A stretch of 9,490 nucleotides of DNA from an uncultured Clostridiaceae bacterium (GTDB lineage: Bacteria; Bacillota; Clostridia; TANB77; CAG-508): NCBI GenBank assembly GCA_905198755.1, contig CAJKDR010000037.1, positions 1-9,490 on the forward strand. The letters run 5' to 3'. The notes under the pieces were generated by a model. That model was not told the DNA's origin, made no database searches, and was given only the letters and a program-made list of their open reading frames with translations. Within the stretch, counting starts at the first letter, position 1. Every line of letters begins with the position of its first letter. This document shows positions 1 to 5,828 of this stretch, in pieces. The position numbers and the translations under genes are program-made.

Positions 1-29
1 TAATTACATTATGTATATTATTTTACTAT

Positions 30-65
30 AAAATAGCAAATCTTTCAATATATTTAGAAAGATTT
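30..65 (-). terminator. Candidate weak terminator downstream of the amidase gene
   Basis: On the minus strand, 42 nt past the amidase stop, AAATCTTTC (57-65 as read on the minus strand) pairs perfectly with GAAAGATTT (38-46). The stem is 9 bp with a 10-nt A/T loop and is followed by GCTATTTTA. The stem is A/T-rich and the T-tract is short and interrupted, so termination would be weak. Nothing else is visible in bases 1-106. Confidence 0.4.
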
Positions 66-106
66 ATAACACAAATTTAGGCTACTTATTTTTTACATAA
101 TATTTT

Positions 107-818
107 CTAATTTTCATAAAAGTAATTCATTATCCCTATATATATGCCCCATGCTAATCTACTTTGATATTCATCTTGCTGTAATAATTTTTCTTCTTCG
201 GGATTGGATAAAAAGCCACATTCCACAATAGATATTGGTATTTCAACATGATCTATTATATATTTTCCACTTATTTTTAATGATTCTCTTTTATTTTCTT
301 TTTGTATACTTTCATTAAGCGATTGTTGAATATTTTGTGCTAGCTTTTTGCTTTGCTCATTATTTTGTTTAAAAAATGTTTGCCATCCATAGTACTGTGA
401 TTGTTCAATTTTATTTAAATGTATAGATACAAATATATCTGCACTAGATTCATTTCCTATTTTTACTCGATTTTTTATATCACTTACTTTTTTAGTTCTT
501 AAACTATTTTTATCTTGATTATATATTCCATTTTCATCAGATCTAGTTAATATAACTATACTTCCTGATTGTTCTAATAATTTCTGAACTTTTTGGGTAA
601 TGGCTAGATTTATACTTTCTTCTGTTGTTCCTGTGCTACCAGATGCTCCGATTATCTGGTTTTCCATGTCCTGCATCTAGTATTACCACTTTATTGCTAA
701 CTGGTAGGCTTGATGTTGATATTGTATTTTCCTTTTTTGTGTTTATTGAATATGTAAATGTTGATATTAATATAAGCATTATTATGAATAGTATTCTTTT
801 TTTATTTATTATAACCAT
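107..818 (-). CDS. cwlD: CwlD-type N-acetylmuramoyl-L-alanine amidase, read through a +1 frameshift
   Basis: This is a zinc amidase (Amidase_3 family) that cleaves the lactyl-amide bond between MurNAc and the stem peptide. CwlD of spore formers does this when muramic-delta-lactam is made in cortex peptidoglycan. The start at 818 has AAGGAGG 9 nt upstream. Residues 8-26 are a hydrophobic signal or anchor segment, so the enzyme acts outside the membrane. Reading 818-651, skipping base 650 and continuing at 649 gives 236 residues, a normal CwlD length. All expected active-site residues then appear: His51 in DAGHG, Glu66 in GTTEESIN, His133 in SIHLN and Glu199 in VECGFLSNPEE. GWQTFF also fits CwlD. 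Without the shift the product stops at 636 as a 60-residue peptide with only the first zinc ligand. An internal ATG at 676 could start a 189-residue product, but it would lack the anchor and the first histidine. Alternatives are a pseudogene or a sequencing error. The family call is firm; the CwlD subtype is likely. Confidence 0.85.
647..656 (-). other. +1 frameshift site GAT-AAT-CGG-A in the amidase gene
   Basis: On the minus strand the frame reads GAT (656-654), AAT (653-651), CGG (650-648). It then meets the stop TAG at 638-636. Skipping the C at 650 gives GGA GCA TCT GGT (Gly-Ala-Ser-Gly), which continues the amidase fold straight into the zinc-ligand segment GTTEESIN. Family members typically have Gly-Ala just after the GHGxPD motif, so the junction is placed to within one or two codons. 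There is no homopolymer here of the kind that usually causes indel errors. Confidence 0.75.
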
Positions 819-878
819 AAAACTGTTCCTCCTTCTATTAATTTATATGTTTCTATTCAAGAGTAATTCACATAGTTA

Positions 879-907
879 TTGACATTTTTTTATTTTATTA
901 CTATAAT
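879..907 (+). promoter_or_regulatory. Consensus sigma-A promoter for the DUF3592-like gene
   Basis: TTGACA (879-884), a 17-nt spacer and TATAAT (902-907) match the housekeeping consensus at every position. Transcription would start near 914, leaving a leader of about 24 nt with AGGGGGA at 924-930 before the ATG at 938. Confidence 0.85.
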
Positions 908-937
908 TTCTTTAAAAATATATAGGGGGATTTTTTT

Positions 938-1342
938 ATGAATATAACACATTTAATATTTATCTTATTTATAGTTGTTGGAATAATAATATTATTTACT
1001 TCAATAAGAAAAAGAATTCTTTGCACTGCTACTACAACAGGTAAAATTATTGATTTGTCGCGAGAAGTGGATACTACTTACGACCAAGACTACGACAGAG
1101 GATTCAGTTATCCAAGAAAATCAGTATCAATATATCCTATATTTGAATATACTGTTAATGATAATAAATATGTTAAAAAAAGTTCTACAAGTTCAAATAA
1201 CTATTTTGTTGGCCAAAATATAACTATAAATTATAACCCAGCAAATCCAAATTTATATTATATAACTGGTACTTTTTCTGATTTAATACTTTCTATACTT
1301 TTTATTATTTTTCCAACAATTTTATTATTTATTGTAAAATAA
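938..1342 (+). CDS. Small two-TM membrane protein, DUF3592-like
   Basis: This 134-residue protein has a hydrophobic helix at residues 5-24, a mostly polar middle and a second helix at 112-133. The middle carries the pattern typical of DUF3592 proteins: a short strand after a Thr-rich stretch (TTTGKIIDL), then YPIFEYTVNDNKY, then VGQNITINYNPANPNLYYI. DUF3592 proteins are small membrane proteins of unknown biochemical function, and no catalytic residues can be proposed. It is the only plus-strand gene in the window. It is transcribed alone from a perfect promoter and has a strong ribosome binding site (AGGGGGA, 7-nt spacing to ATG), so good expression is expected. Arg31-equivalent positions aside, codon use resembles its neighbours. 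The family assignment rests on pattern memory, not on a profile search. Confidence 0.75.
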   Translation: MNITHLIFILFIVVGIIILFTSIRKRILCTATTTGKIIDLSREVDTTYDQDYDRGFSYPRKSVSIYPIFEYTVNDNKYVKKSSTSSNNYFVGQNITINYNPANPNLYYITGTFSDLILSILFIIFPTILLFIVK

Positions 1343-1348
1343 TTTATA

Positions 1349-1393
1349 AAAAATAAAATAGAATTGAACTTTATTCAATTCTATTTTATTTTT
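1349..1393. terminator. Bidirectional terminator, 20-bp perfect inverted repeat
   Basis: Bases 1349-1368 pair perfectly with 1374-1393 around the 5-nt loop CTTTA. The arms start and end in A and T runs, so the hairpin has a T-tract in both directions. It would serve the plus-strand gene ending at 1342 and the minus-strand GGDEF gene. The last four codons and the stop (1381-1383) of the GGDEF gene lie inside the right arm. Confidence 0.8.
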
Positions 1394-2310
1394 CTTCGAT
1401 TTACTGCATAAGCACTTCCCACTTGTGTTTTTGCTAAATGTTTTACTTGTGCTCCCACTTCGCCTATTTCTAATGAATTTTTATATTCTCCAGGTTCTAC
1501 TGCTACTACTCCTATTGATAATGATGTTAAAGGAAACTGCTCTATTATTCCTCTTCGATTTGCTACTTCTAAATATCCCTTTTCTATGTCATCTTCCGTA
1601 AAATATTTTTTTATGCCTTCATCAAAATTTGCCAATATATCCTGTGATATTTTATCATAATCTGCTCTTGGTATTAATGCTATAAAGTCATCTCCACCAA
1701 TATGCCCAACAAATGTATCTTCTAATTCATATTTATGTATTATTTTTAGTATTGTTTTTGCTGTATATTTTATTACTTCATCACCTTTAGAGAATCCATA
1801 TATGTCGTTATATTCTTTAAAATTATCTAAATCCAAATATAATACTGCAAATTCATTTTTTCTTAATATTCGTTTCTTTATTTCCACTTGTATTTGAACA
1901 TTTCCAGGTAATCCTGTTAATGGGCTTACAGTTCTATTTGTTTGCATAAGTCTTATTATATTTTTTACTGTGTAATATATATATTGTTCATCCATTGGCG
2001 CTTTTATAAAGTATTCTACTGAATTTTTTAGTATATCTATTCTATGTTCTTTTCTTATATCTGAACTTATTACTATAATAGGTGTTATTGAGTTATCATT
2101 ATGTCTTCTTACTTTTTGACATATATTGATGATATCTTCTTGAATTCCGTCTTCATTTATGATTATTAAGTCCGGAATATTTTTTATTGCATCTTCTAAT
2201 TGTTCAGTTTCTATTTTTCTTAGTAAATAGTCTTTTTCTTCTTTAAAAATATTCTTTAGTTTATTATATATATCTCCACTATCTTCTATAATGTATATAT
2301 CTTGATACAT
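1381..2310 (-). CDS. Pseudo-receiver plus GGDEF domain protein (probable diguanylate cyclase)
   Basis: This 309-residue protein is probably cytosolic, with no TM segment. An N-terminal receiver-like domain covers residues 1-118. The usual phospho-acceptor Asp is replaced by Asn52 (context LIIINEDG), although the acidic pair near residue 10 and Lys103 (YFIKAP) remain, so phosphorylation is unlikely. The GGDEF domain follows, with LYLDLDNFKEYND, signature GGDDF (205-209) and the closing motif SLSIGVV. Such domains make cyclic di-GMP from two GTP. The signature is a conservative variant, so activity is plausible but unproven. The allosteric RxxD I-site is absent (LEDT at the equivalent place), so product inhibition through that site is not expected. 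The ATG at 2310 is preferred because GGTGA lies just upstream. A GTG at 2322 would add four residues but has no visible ribosome binding site. The gene is 29 nt downstream of the Ig-repeat gene and is probably cotranscribed with it. Confidence 0.85.
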   Translation of the reverse strand: MYQDIYIIEDSGDIYNKLKNIFKEEKDYLLRKIETEQLEDAIKNIPDLIIINEDGIQEDIINICQKVRRHNDNSITPIIVISSDIRKEHRIDILKNSVEYFIKAPMDEQYIYYTVKNIIRLMQTNRTVSPLTGLPGNVQIQVEIKKRILRKNEFAVLYLDLDNFKEYNDIYGFSKGDEVIKYTAKTILKIIHKYELEDTFVGHIGGDDFIALIPRADYDKISQDILANFDEGIKKYFTEDDIEKGYLEVANRRGIIEQFPLTSLSIGVVAVEPGEYKNSLEIGEVGAQVKHLAKTQVGSAYAVNRRKIK

Positions 2311-2339
2311 TTTTTCACCCACTCACTATCTTTTGTTTT

Positions 2340-3272
2340 TTATTTTTTTTCGTATGTCCAACCCTCTTGTGCTGTTCCTCCGTTTTGTGTTGTTGCTTTT
2401 ACAATTAGTGTATTTTTTCCTTTTTCTAATGTTAATTTGTATGAAACTTTTTTAGCATTTTGTGATCTTTTGATTGCATCCTCTGTTATTTTATAATTTT
2501 TACCGTTATAAACAAATTCTATTGTTTTTATATCATCTTCTTCTGATGTCACAGTAAATGTTATATATGGTTCATTTATTGTTGGTTCTATAACCGGTTT
2601 TGATATTCCATTAATCTCTTGTGATTTTTCTGATTTGTTTTCATATATGTCAACTGCTGTTATCATCAATGTATTTTTTCCTTTTGGTATTTCTATCTCT
2701 GTTTCAAATTTTGTTTTGTCTTCAAATGTTGTCATATCCATTTTCTTTTCTTGTTCATTATTCCATTTATATGTTACATATGCCAAATCTGCTTTTGAAT
2801 CAACAGCTATTTTAATCTTATTTCCTATTACAGATAATGATATATTTGGTTTATCTACATCTAATTTAAATGTTTGTGTTTCTGTTTTTTGCTTTCCATT
2901 TACATCAATCGTTTTTACTGTTAATGTATTTTGTCCTGCTGGCATCGTTATTATTTGTTGCATTGTAGTATTTCCATTACCTGATATTGTTTGTGAAGCT
3001 TCACTATTCCAATAATATATTAATTCTGAAATTATTGTTTGGCTATTTACATTTATTATTACTTCTCCAGAATTGTTTTGTTGTAAACTAATAGTTGTAG
3101 TTTCATCATCTTTATTTACTTGTGTACTGTCTTTTTTTACTATGCCATATACACCTTGTCCAAATAATATAAGTCCAAATATTATTAGTGATACAGCGAA
3201 AAACAATACAATTTTCTTTGTATCTTGTGAATTACTATTTCGTTTATCTTGTGTGAATAATATTTGATTCAT
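2340..3272 (-). CDS. Membrane-anchored protein with three Ig-like repeats, unknown function
   Basis: This 310-residue protein has a short cytosolic N-terminus with charged residues (1-19), one TM helix at about 20-44, and an extracellular part of roughly 260 residues. The extracellular part holds three beta-rich repeats of about 80-85 residues. Each ends in a related strand: PAGQNTLTVKTID (111-123), PKGKNTLMITAVD (196-208) and EKGKNTLIVKATT (283-295). This resembles bacterial Ig-like surface domains. No enzyme motif, sorting signal or choline-binding repeat is seen. A likely role is wall-facing binding or scaffolding, but that is inference. AAGGAAGG lies 11-12 nt before the ATG. The gene follows walK after 93 bp, has its own promoter, and precedes the GGDEF gene. 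In Bacilli this position holds walH and walI, whose membrane-anchored products modulate WalK, but no sequence kinship with them is evident. Confidence 0.8.
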   Translation of the reverse strand: MNQILFTQDKRNSNSQDTKKIVLFFAVSLIIFGLILFGQGVYGIVKKDSTQVNKDDETTTISLQQNNSGEVIINVNSQTIISELIYYWNSEASQTISGNGNTTMQQIITMPAGQNTLTVKTIDVNGKQKTETQTFKLDVDKPNISLSVIGNKIKIAVDSKADLAYVTYKWNNEQEKKMDMTTFEDKTKFETEIEIPKGKNTLMITAVDIYENKSEKSQEINGISKPVIEPTINEPYITFTVTSEEDDIKTIEFVYNGKNYKITEDAIKRSQNAKKVSYKLTLEKGKNTLIVKATTQNGGTAQEGWTYEKK

Positions 3273-3327
3273 TATTCAATTATTCCTTCCTTATTGTATT
3301 ATATATTTTCATTTTTTTACATTTAGT

Positions 3328-3357
3328 ATTATAACATATTCACTTTTATTTTGTAAA
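3328..3357 (-). promoter_or_regulatory. Extended -10 promoter for the Ig-repeat/GGDEF unit
   Basis: On the minus strand TTTACA (3357-3352), an 18-nt spacer and TATAAT (3333-3328) are preceded by TG one base upstream (TGTTATAAT), giving an extended -10. It lies just after the walK stop, so the Ig-repeat and GGDEF genes can be expressed independently of the two-component system. The leader would be about 50 nt. No terminator hairpin separates walK from this promoter, so read-through is also possible. Confidence 0.75.
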
Positions 3358-3365
3358 CTGTTCTT

Positions 3366-4766
3366 TTATCCTTTAGTTGGTATTCTTATAACTACTTCTG
3401 TACCTTTTCCTTCTTCACTTTTTATATCTATATTTCCATTATTTCTATCTAATATTTCTTTCGCTATTGATAATCCTAAACCAGTTCCTCCCATTTTTCT
3501 TGTTCTAGCTTTATCCACTCTATAAAATCTTTCAAATATTCTTTTTAGGTCATCCTCTGGTATTCCTAGTCCATTATCTATAACCTTTATATATGCATCA
3601 TTATAAACAAAACCTACATATATTTTTATTTTTCCACCTTCTGGTGTATATTTTATTGCATTTGTTAATATATTTATTACAACTCTTTCTATCCCTTCTT
3701 TATCTGCATATACAGGCGGAACATCGGCTGTAACAAAGCATTCAACTTTATGTTTTTTTTGTGATATTTGTATTTCTAAGTTGTTTTGACATTGTTTTAC
3801 TAATTCCCCTAAATCAAATTTCGTTTTTTCTTGTAAGATTTGATTGTTGTCAAATCTTGATAATGTTAATAAGTCTGTTACTAGTTTTGCCATTCTTCTT
3901 GATTCTGTTGCAATTACTTTTAAGAATCTTTCTTGTGTTTCTTTATCATATTCACCTTCTAATAATGTATCTGAATATCCCATTATTGATGTTATTGGTG
4001 TTTTTAATTCGTGTGACACATCTGCTACAAACTCTTTTCTCATATTATCTAATTTTACATGTTCTGTTATGTCTTGTATCATTACCATTATTCCAGATGG
4101 TCTATCGTTTTCATCTTTAAATTGTGCAAAAAATAAATTTATTACTTTATCTGCAACATTTACTTTTTGCTCACTTGATGTCCAATTTTCTAAATATATT
4201 ATTTTTTCCATATTTATATCAATATGTAATTTATCATTAAATATTTTTCTAAATGTTGTATCTGTTGGTAGCAATTGTAGTAATCTAGTAGCTGCCGGAT
4301 TTATTAGTATTAGTTTCCCTTCCATATCAAAAGCCACTATTCCGTCTGTCATGTGTAATATTATTGTTTCAATTTGCTTTTTTTGTCTTGTCATTTCATT
4401 TAAATTTTCTTTTAATTCATCTGTCATTATGTTAAATGTATCTACTATTTCATCTGTATTCTTGTTTTTCTTTTCTTTTTTATTTGTAGATATTACTTTA
4501 TTTGCATCTTTTAATAATTTAGTTATTGGTTTATCAACTAATTTTGATGTTACAAAGGCTATAACTAAGCATAACAAAGAATATGCACTATCTAATACTA
4601 CTGTTAATTGGGTAGTATCTGCAATTTTCTGATTTAGTATTTCAGATGTACATTCAATATTTAATTGTTTTAGAACCTCCATTTGATATATACAAAGTGT
4701 TGTTATTATTGTTATTCCTATTATTAAAAATGTCATTATCGTTTTTATATGTGTATTTTTTAGCAT
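3366..4766 (-). CDS. walK: WalK/PhoR-like sensor histidine kinase
   Basis: This 466-residue membrane kinase is the likely partner of the adjacent WalR-like regulator. In order it has TM1 (about 8-27), a short outer loop of roughly 26 residues, TM2 (about 54-75), a HAMP-like linker (75-125), a PAS domain (about 130-240), HisKA with the phosphorylated His252 in SHELKTP, and the ATPase domain. The ATPase domain shows an N box with Asn365 and Asn369 (NILTNAIKYTPEGG), a G1 box DNGLGIP (397-403), an F box FERFYRVD and a G2 box GGTGLGL (426-432). All catalytic boxes are intact. WalK of Bacilli carries a Cache/PAS-type domain of about 150 residues between its two TM helices. Here that sensor is missing, so signal input may come through the membrane, the cytosolic PAS domain or a partner protein. 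TAGGAG sits 8 nt before the ATG. PhoR is the alternative name; the neighbouring WalR favours WalK. Confidence 0.88.
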   Translation of the reverse strand: MLKNTHIKTIMTFLIIGITIITTLCIYQMEVLKQLNIECTSEILNQKIADTTQLTVVLDSAYSLLCLVIAFVTSKLVDKPITKLLKDANKVISTNKKEKKNKNTDEIVDTFNIMTDELKENLNEMTRQKKQIETIILHMTDGIVAFDMEGKLILINPAATRLLQLLPTDTTFRKIFNDKLHIDINMEKIIYLENWTSSEQKVNVADKVINLFFAQFKDENDRPSGIMVMIQDITEHVKLDNMRKEFVADVSHELKTPITSIMGYSDTLLEGEYDKETQERFLKVIATESRRMAKLVTDLLTLSRFDNNQILQEKTKFDLGELVKQCQNNLEIQISQKKHKVECFVTADVPPVYADKEGIERVVINILTNAIKYTPEGGKIKIYVGFVYNDAYIKVIDNGLGIPEDDLKRIFERFYRVDKARTRKMGGTGLGLSIAKEILDRNNGNIDIKSEEGKGTEVVIRIPTKG

Positions 4767-4982
4767 TCTTTTATCTCCTACTTGTATAATATTGTTTCAT
4801 AGAACAAATCTGAAAAAATTAAAGATTTTTTAGTAAATTTGTCCGTGTGAAAAAAATTTATTTCATAAATTTTCTGTGCAATGTAATTTTGTATAATAGA
4901 AAAATTGCATAACTTTCCTATTATATAAACAAAATGTCCGTTTAAAGAATATTATTTCTTTCCACGGACACATGTTTTGTTA
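4767..4982 (-). other. 216-bp hairpin-rich walR-walK intergenic leader
   Basis: Besides the terminator next to walR, this gap holds a second hairpin of nine perfect A/T pairs (4865-4873 with 4853-4861, loop GAA) running into a T-tract. It also has a longer-range TGCAAT/ATTGCA pair (4904-4909 with 4877-4882). A third copy of the CACGGACA motif lies at 4847-4840 and is able to pair with the left arm of the first terminator. No open frame with a ribosome binding site was seen. No promoter with two good boxes was found, so how walK is transcribed is unclear. Confidence 0.5.
4927..4970 (-). terminator. Terminator or attenuator between walR and walK
   Basis: On the minus strand, 12 nt past the walR stop, TGTCCGT (4970-4964) pairs with ACGGACA (4941-4935). 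An inner AAAGAA/TTCTTT stem (4961-4956 with 4949-4944) is separated from it by a GG/AA mismatch, and the hexanucleotide loop is ATAATA. TTTTGTTT follows. This is a standard intrinsic terminator shape lying inside a probable operon, so it would lower walK expression relative to walR. Confidence 0.65.
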
Positions 4983-5717
4983 TTATTTACTTGCTATATA
5001 ATATCCTACTCCTCTTTTGGTTATTAATATTTTTGGAGCTGATGTATCTTTTTCTATTTTTTCACGTATTCTTCTTACTGTTACATCTACAGTTCTTATA
5101 TCGCCATAATATTCATATCCCCAGACTTTTTCTAGTAACACTTCTCTTGTTACTACTTGTCCTGGTTGATTTGCTAGATATTTTAATACTTCAAATTCTC
5201 TTAGTGTTAAATCTATAACTTCATCTTTAACTTTCACTTCAAACTTATCTAAGTCTATAGTTAAATCTCCTATTTTTATTTTTTGTGTTTCTTTAACTTC
5301 TTTTTCTCCATTGACTAATGCTGATTTAACTTCTACTTTTCTTAAATTTGCTTTGATTCTTGCCATTAATTCTCTTACGCTAAATGGCTTTGTAACATAA
5401 TCATCTGCTCCTAATTCTAGTCCTATTATTTTATCTATTTCTTCATCTTTTGCAGTTAACATTAATATAGGAACATTTAATGTTGTTCTTATTTTTTTAC
5501 ATACTGTTAAACCATCCATCTTAGGTAACATTATATCTAGAAGTATTAAATCTGGTTTTTTATCTAGTGCTATTTCTACTGCTGTTACACCATCATTCGC
5601 TTCTAGTGTGTTATACCCTTCTTTTTGTAAGTTATATACCAATATGTCTACTATTGGTTTTTCGTCATCTACTATTAATATTGTTTTTTTATCTACATTT
5701 AGTTCGTTTTCTTCCAT
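4983..5717 (-). CDS. walR: WalR-like OmpR-family response regulator
   Basis: This 244-residue DNA-binding regulator is phosphorylated by the neighbouring kinase and in Firmicutes controls wall hydrolase and other envelope genes. The receiver domain (about 11-128) has the acidic pair Asp17-Asp18, phospho-acceptor Asp61 (LLDIMLP), Thr88 (LTA) and Lys110 (VTKPF). The winged-helix domain (about 146-243) has LREFEVLKYLA, the turn VWGYEYYGDIRTVDVTV, a recognition helix ending RRIREKI and the wing RGVGYY. Similarity to WalR/YycF of Bacillus is high along the whole length, including EIDKIIGLELGADDYVTKPF and the GDIRTVDVTVRR block. The start is set by AAGGGA about 10 nt upstream of the ATG. A probable sigma-A promoter and a match to the WalR recognition sequence lie just upstream, which suggests autoregulation. 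A terminator follows the stop, so walK may be made at a lower level. Confidence 0.9.
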   Translation of the reverse strand: MEENELNVDKKTILIVDDEKPIVDILVYNLQKEGYNTLEANDGVTAVEIALDKKPDLILLDIMLPKMDGLTVCKKIRTTLNVPILMLTAKDEEIDKIIGLELGADDYVTKPFSVRELMARIKANLRKVEVKSALVNGEKEVKETQKIKIGDLTIDLDKFEVKVKDEVIDLTLREFEVLKYLANQPGQVVTREVLLEKVWGYEYYGDIRTVDVTVRRIREKIEKDTSAPKILITKRGVGYYIASK

Positions 5718-5752
5718 AAAAGATACATCCCTTCATGATTTTTTATATTATG

Positions 5753-5781
5753 AATATATCATATTACAAGTTTTTGTACAA
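5753..5781 (-). promoter_or_regulatory. Probable walR promoter
   Basis: On the minus strand TTGTAC (5781-5776), a 17-nt spacer and TATATT (5758-5753) are found, with TG one base before the -10 (TGATATATT). Four of six bases match the -35 consensus and five of six the -10 consensus. Initiation near 5746 would give a leader of about 29 nt before the walR ATG. Confidence 0.6.
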
Positions 5782-5787
5782 GTTTTT
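5764..5787 (-). repeat. Tandem 12-bp repeat overlapping the walR -35 region
   Basis: On the minus strand AAAAACTTGTAC (5787-5776) is followed at once by AAAAACTTGTAA (5775-5764), 11 of 12 bases identical. The first copy contains the -35 box and the second fills the spacer. A period near one helical turn suggests repeated protein contacts on one DNA face, but short A/T-rich repeats also arise by chance. Confidence 0.6.
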
Positions 5788-5788
5788 T

Positions 5789-5805
5789 TGTAAAATTTTT
5801 GTAAT
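5789..5805 (+). promoter_or_regulatory. WalR-box match upstream of the walR promoter
   Basis: TGTAAA (5789-5794), five bases and TGTAAT (5800-5805) match exactly the WalR recognition sequence known from Bacillus and Staphylococcus, two TGT(A/T)A(A/T/C) hexamers spaced by five. A further half-site TGTAAT lies at 5809-5814. The site begins 7 bp upstream of the -35 box of the minus-strand walR promoter. The match is exact, but the low complexity of the region raises the chance rate. Confidence 0.55.
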
Positions 5806-5828
5806 ATTTGTAATATTTTTATAATATT

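Noticed and set aside
636..676. Two overlapping independent genes instead of one frameshifted amidase.
   Set aside because: The two pieces hold complementary parts of a single active site, and the ATG at 676 has no convincing ribosome binding site.
819..870. CATATAAATT on the minus strand before the amidase gene resembles a sporulation sigma-E -10 element.
   Set aside because: No matching -35 element is found at the right distance, and such A/T strings are common here, so it was not listed as a promoter.
2320..2322. GTG start for the GGDEF gene, 12 nt upstream of the ATG.
   Set aside because: There is no ribosome binding site before it, whereas GGTGA precedes the ATG at 2310.
3844..4632. 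Long plus-strand open frame of 262 codons opposite the histidine kinase.
   Set aside because: It is the antisense of a clearly conserved kinase, is rich in hydrophobic and Ser/Cys codons as expected of a shadow frame, and has no ribosome binding site.
4868..4900. A promoter for walK around TTGCAC in the intergenic leader.
   Set aside because: The best -10 lies at a 15-nt spacing and matches poorly, so the evidence is too weak.
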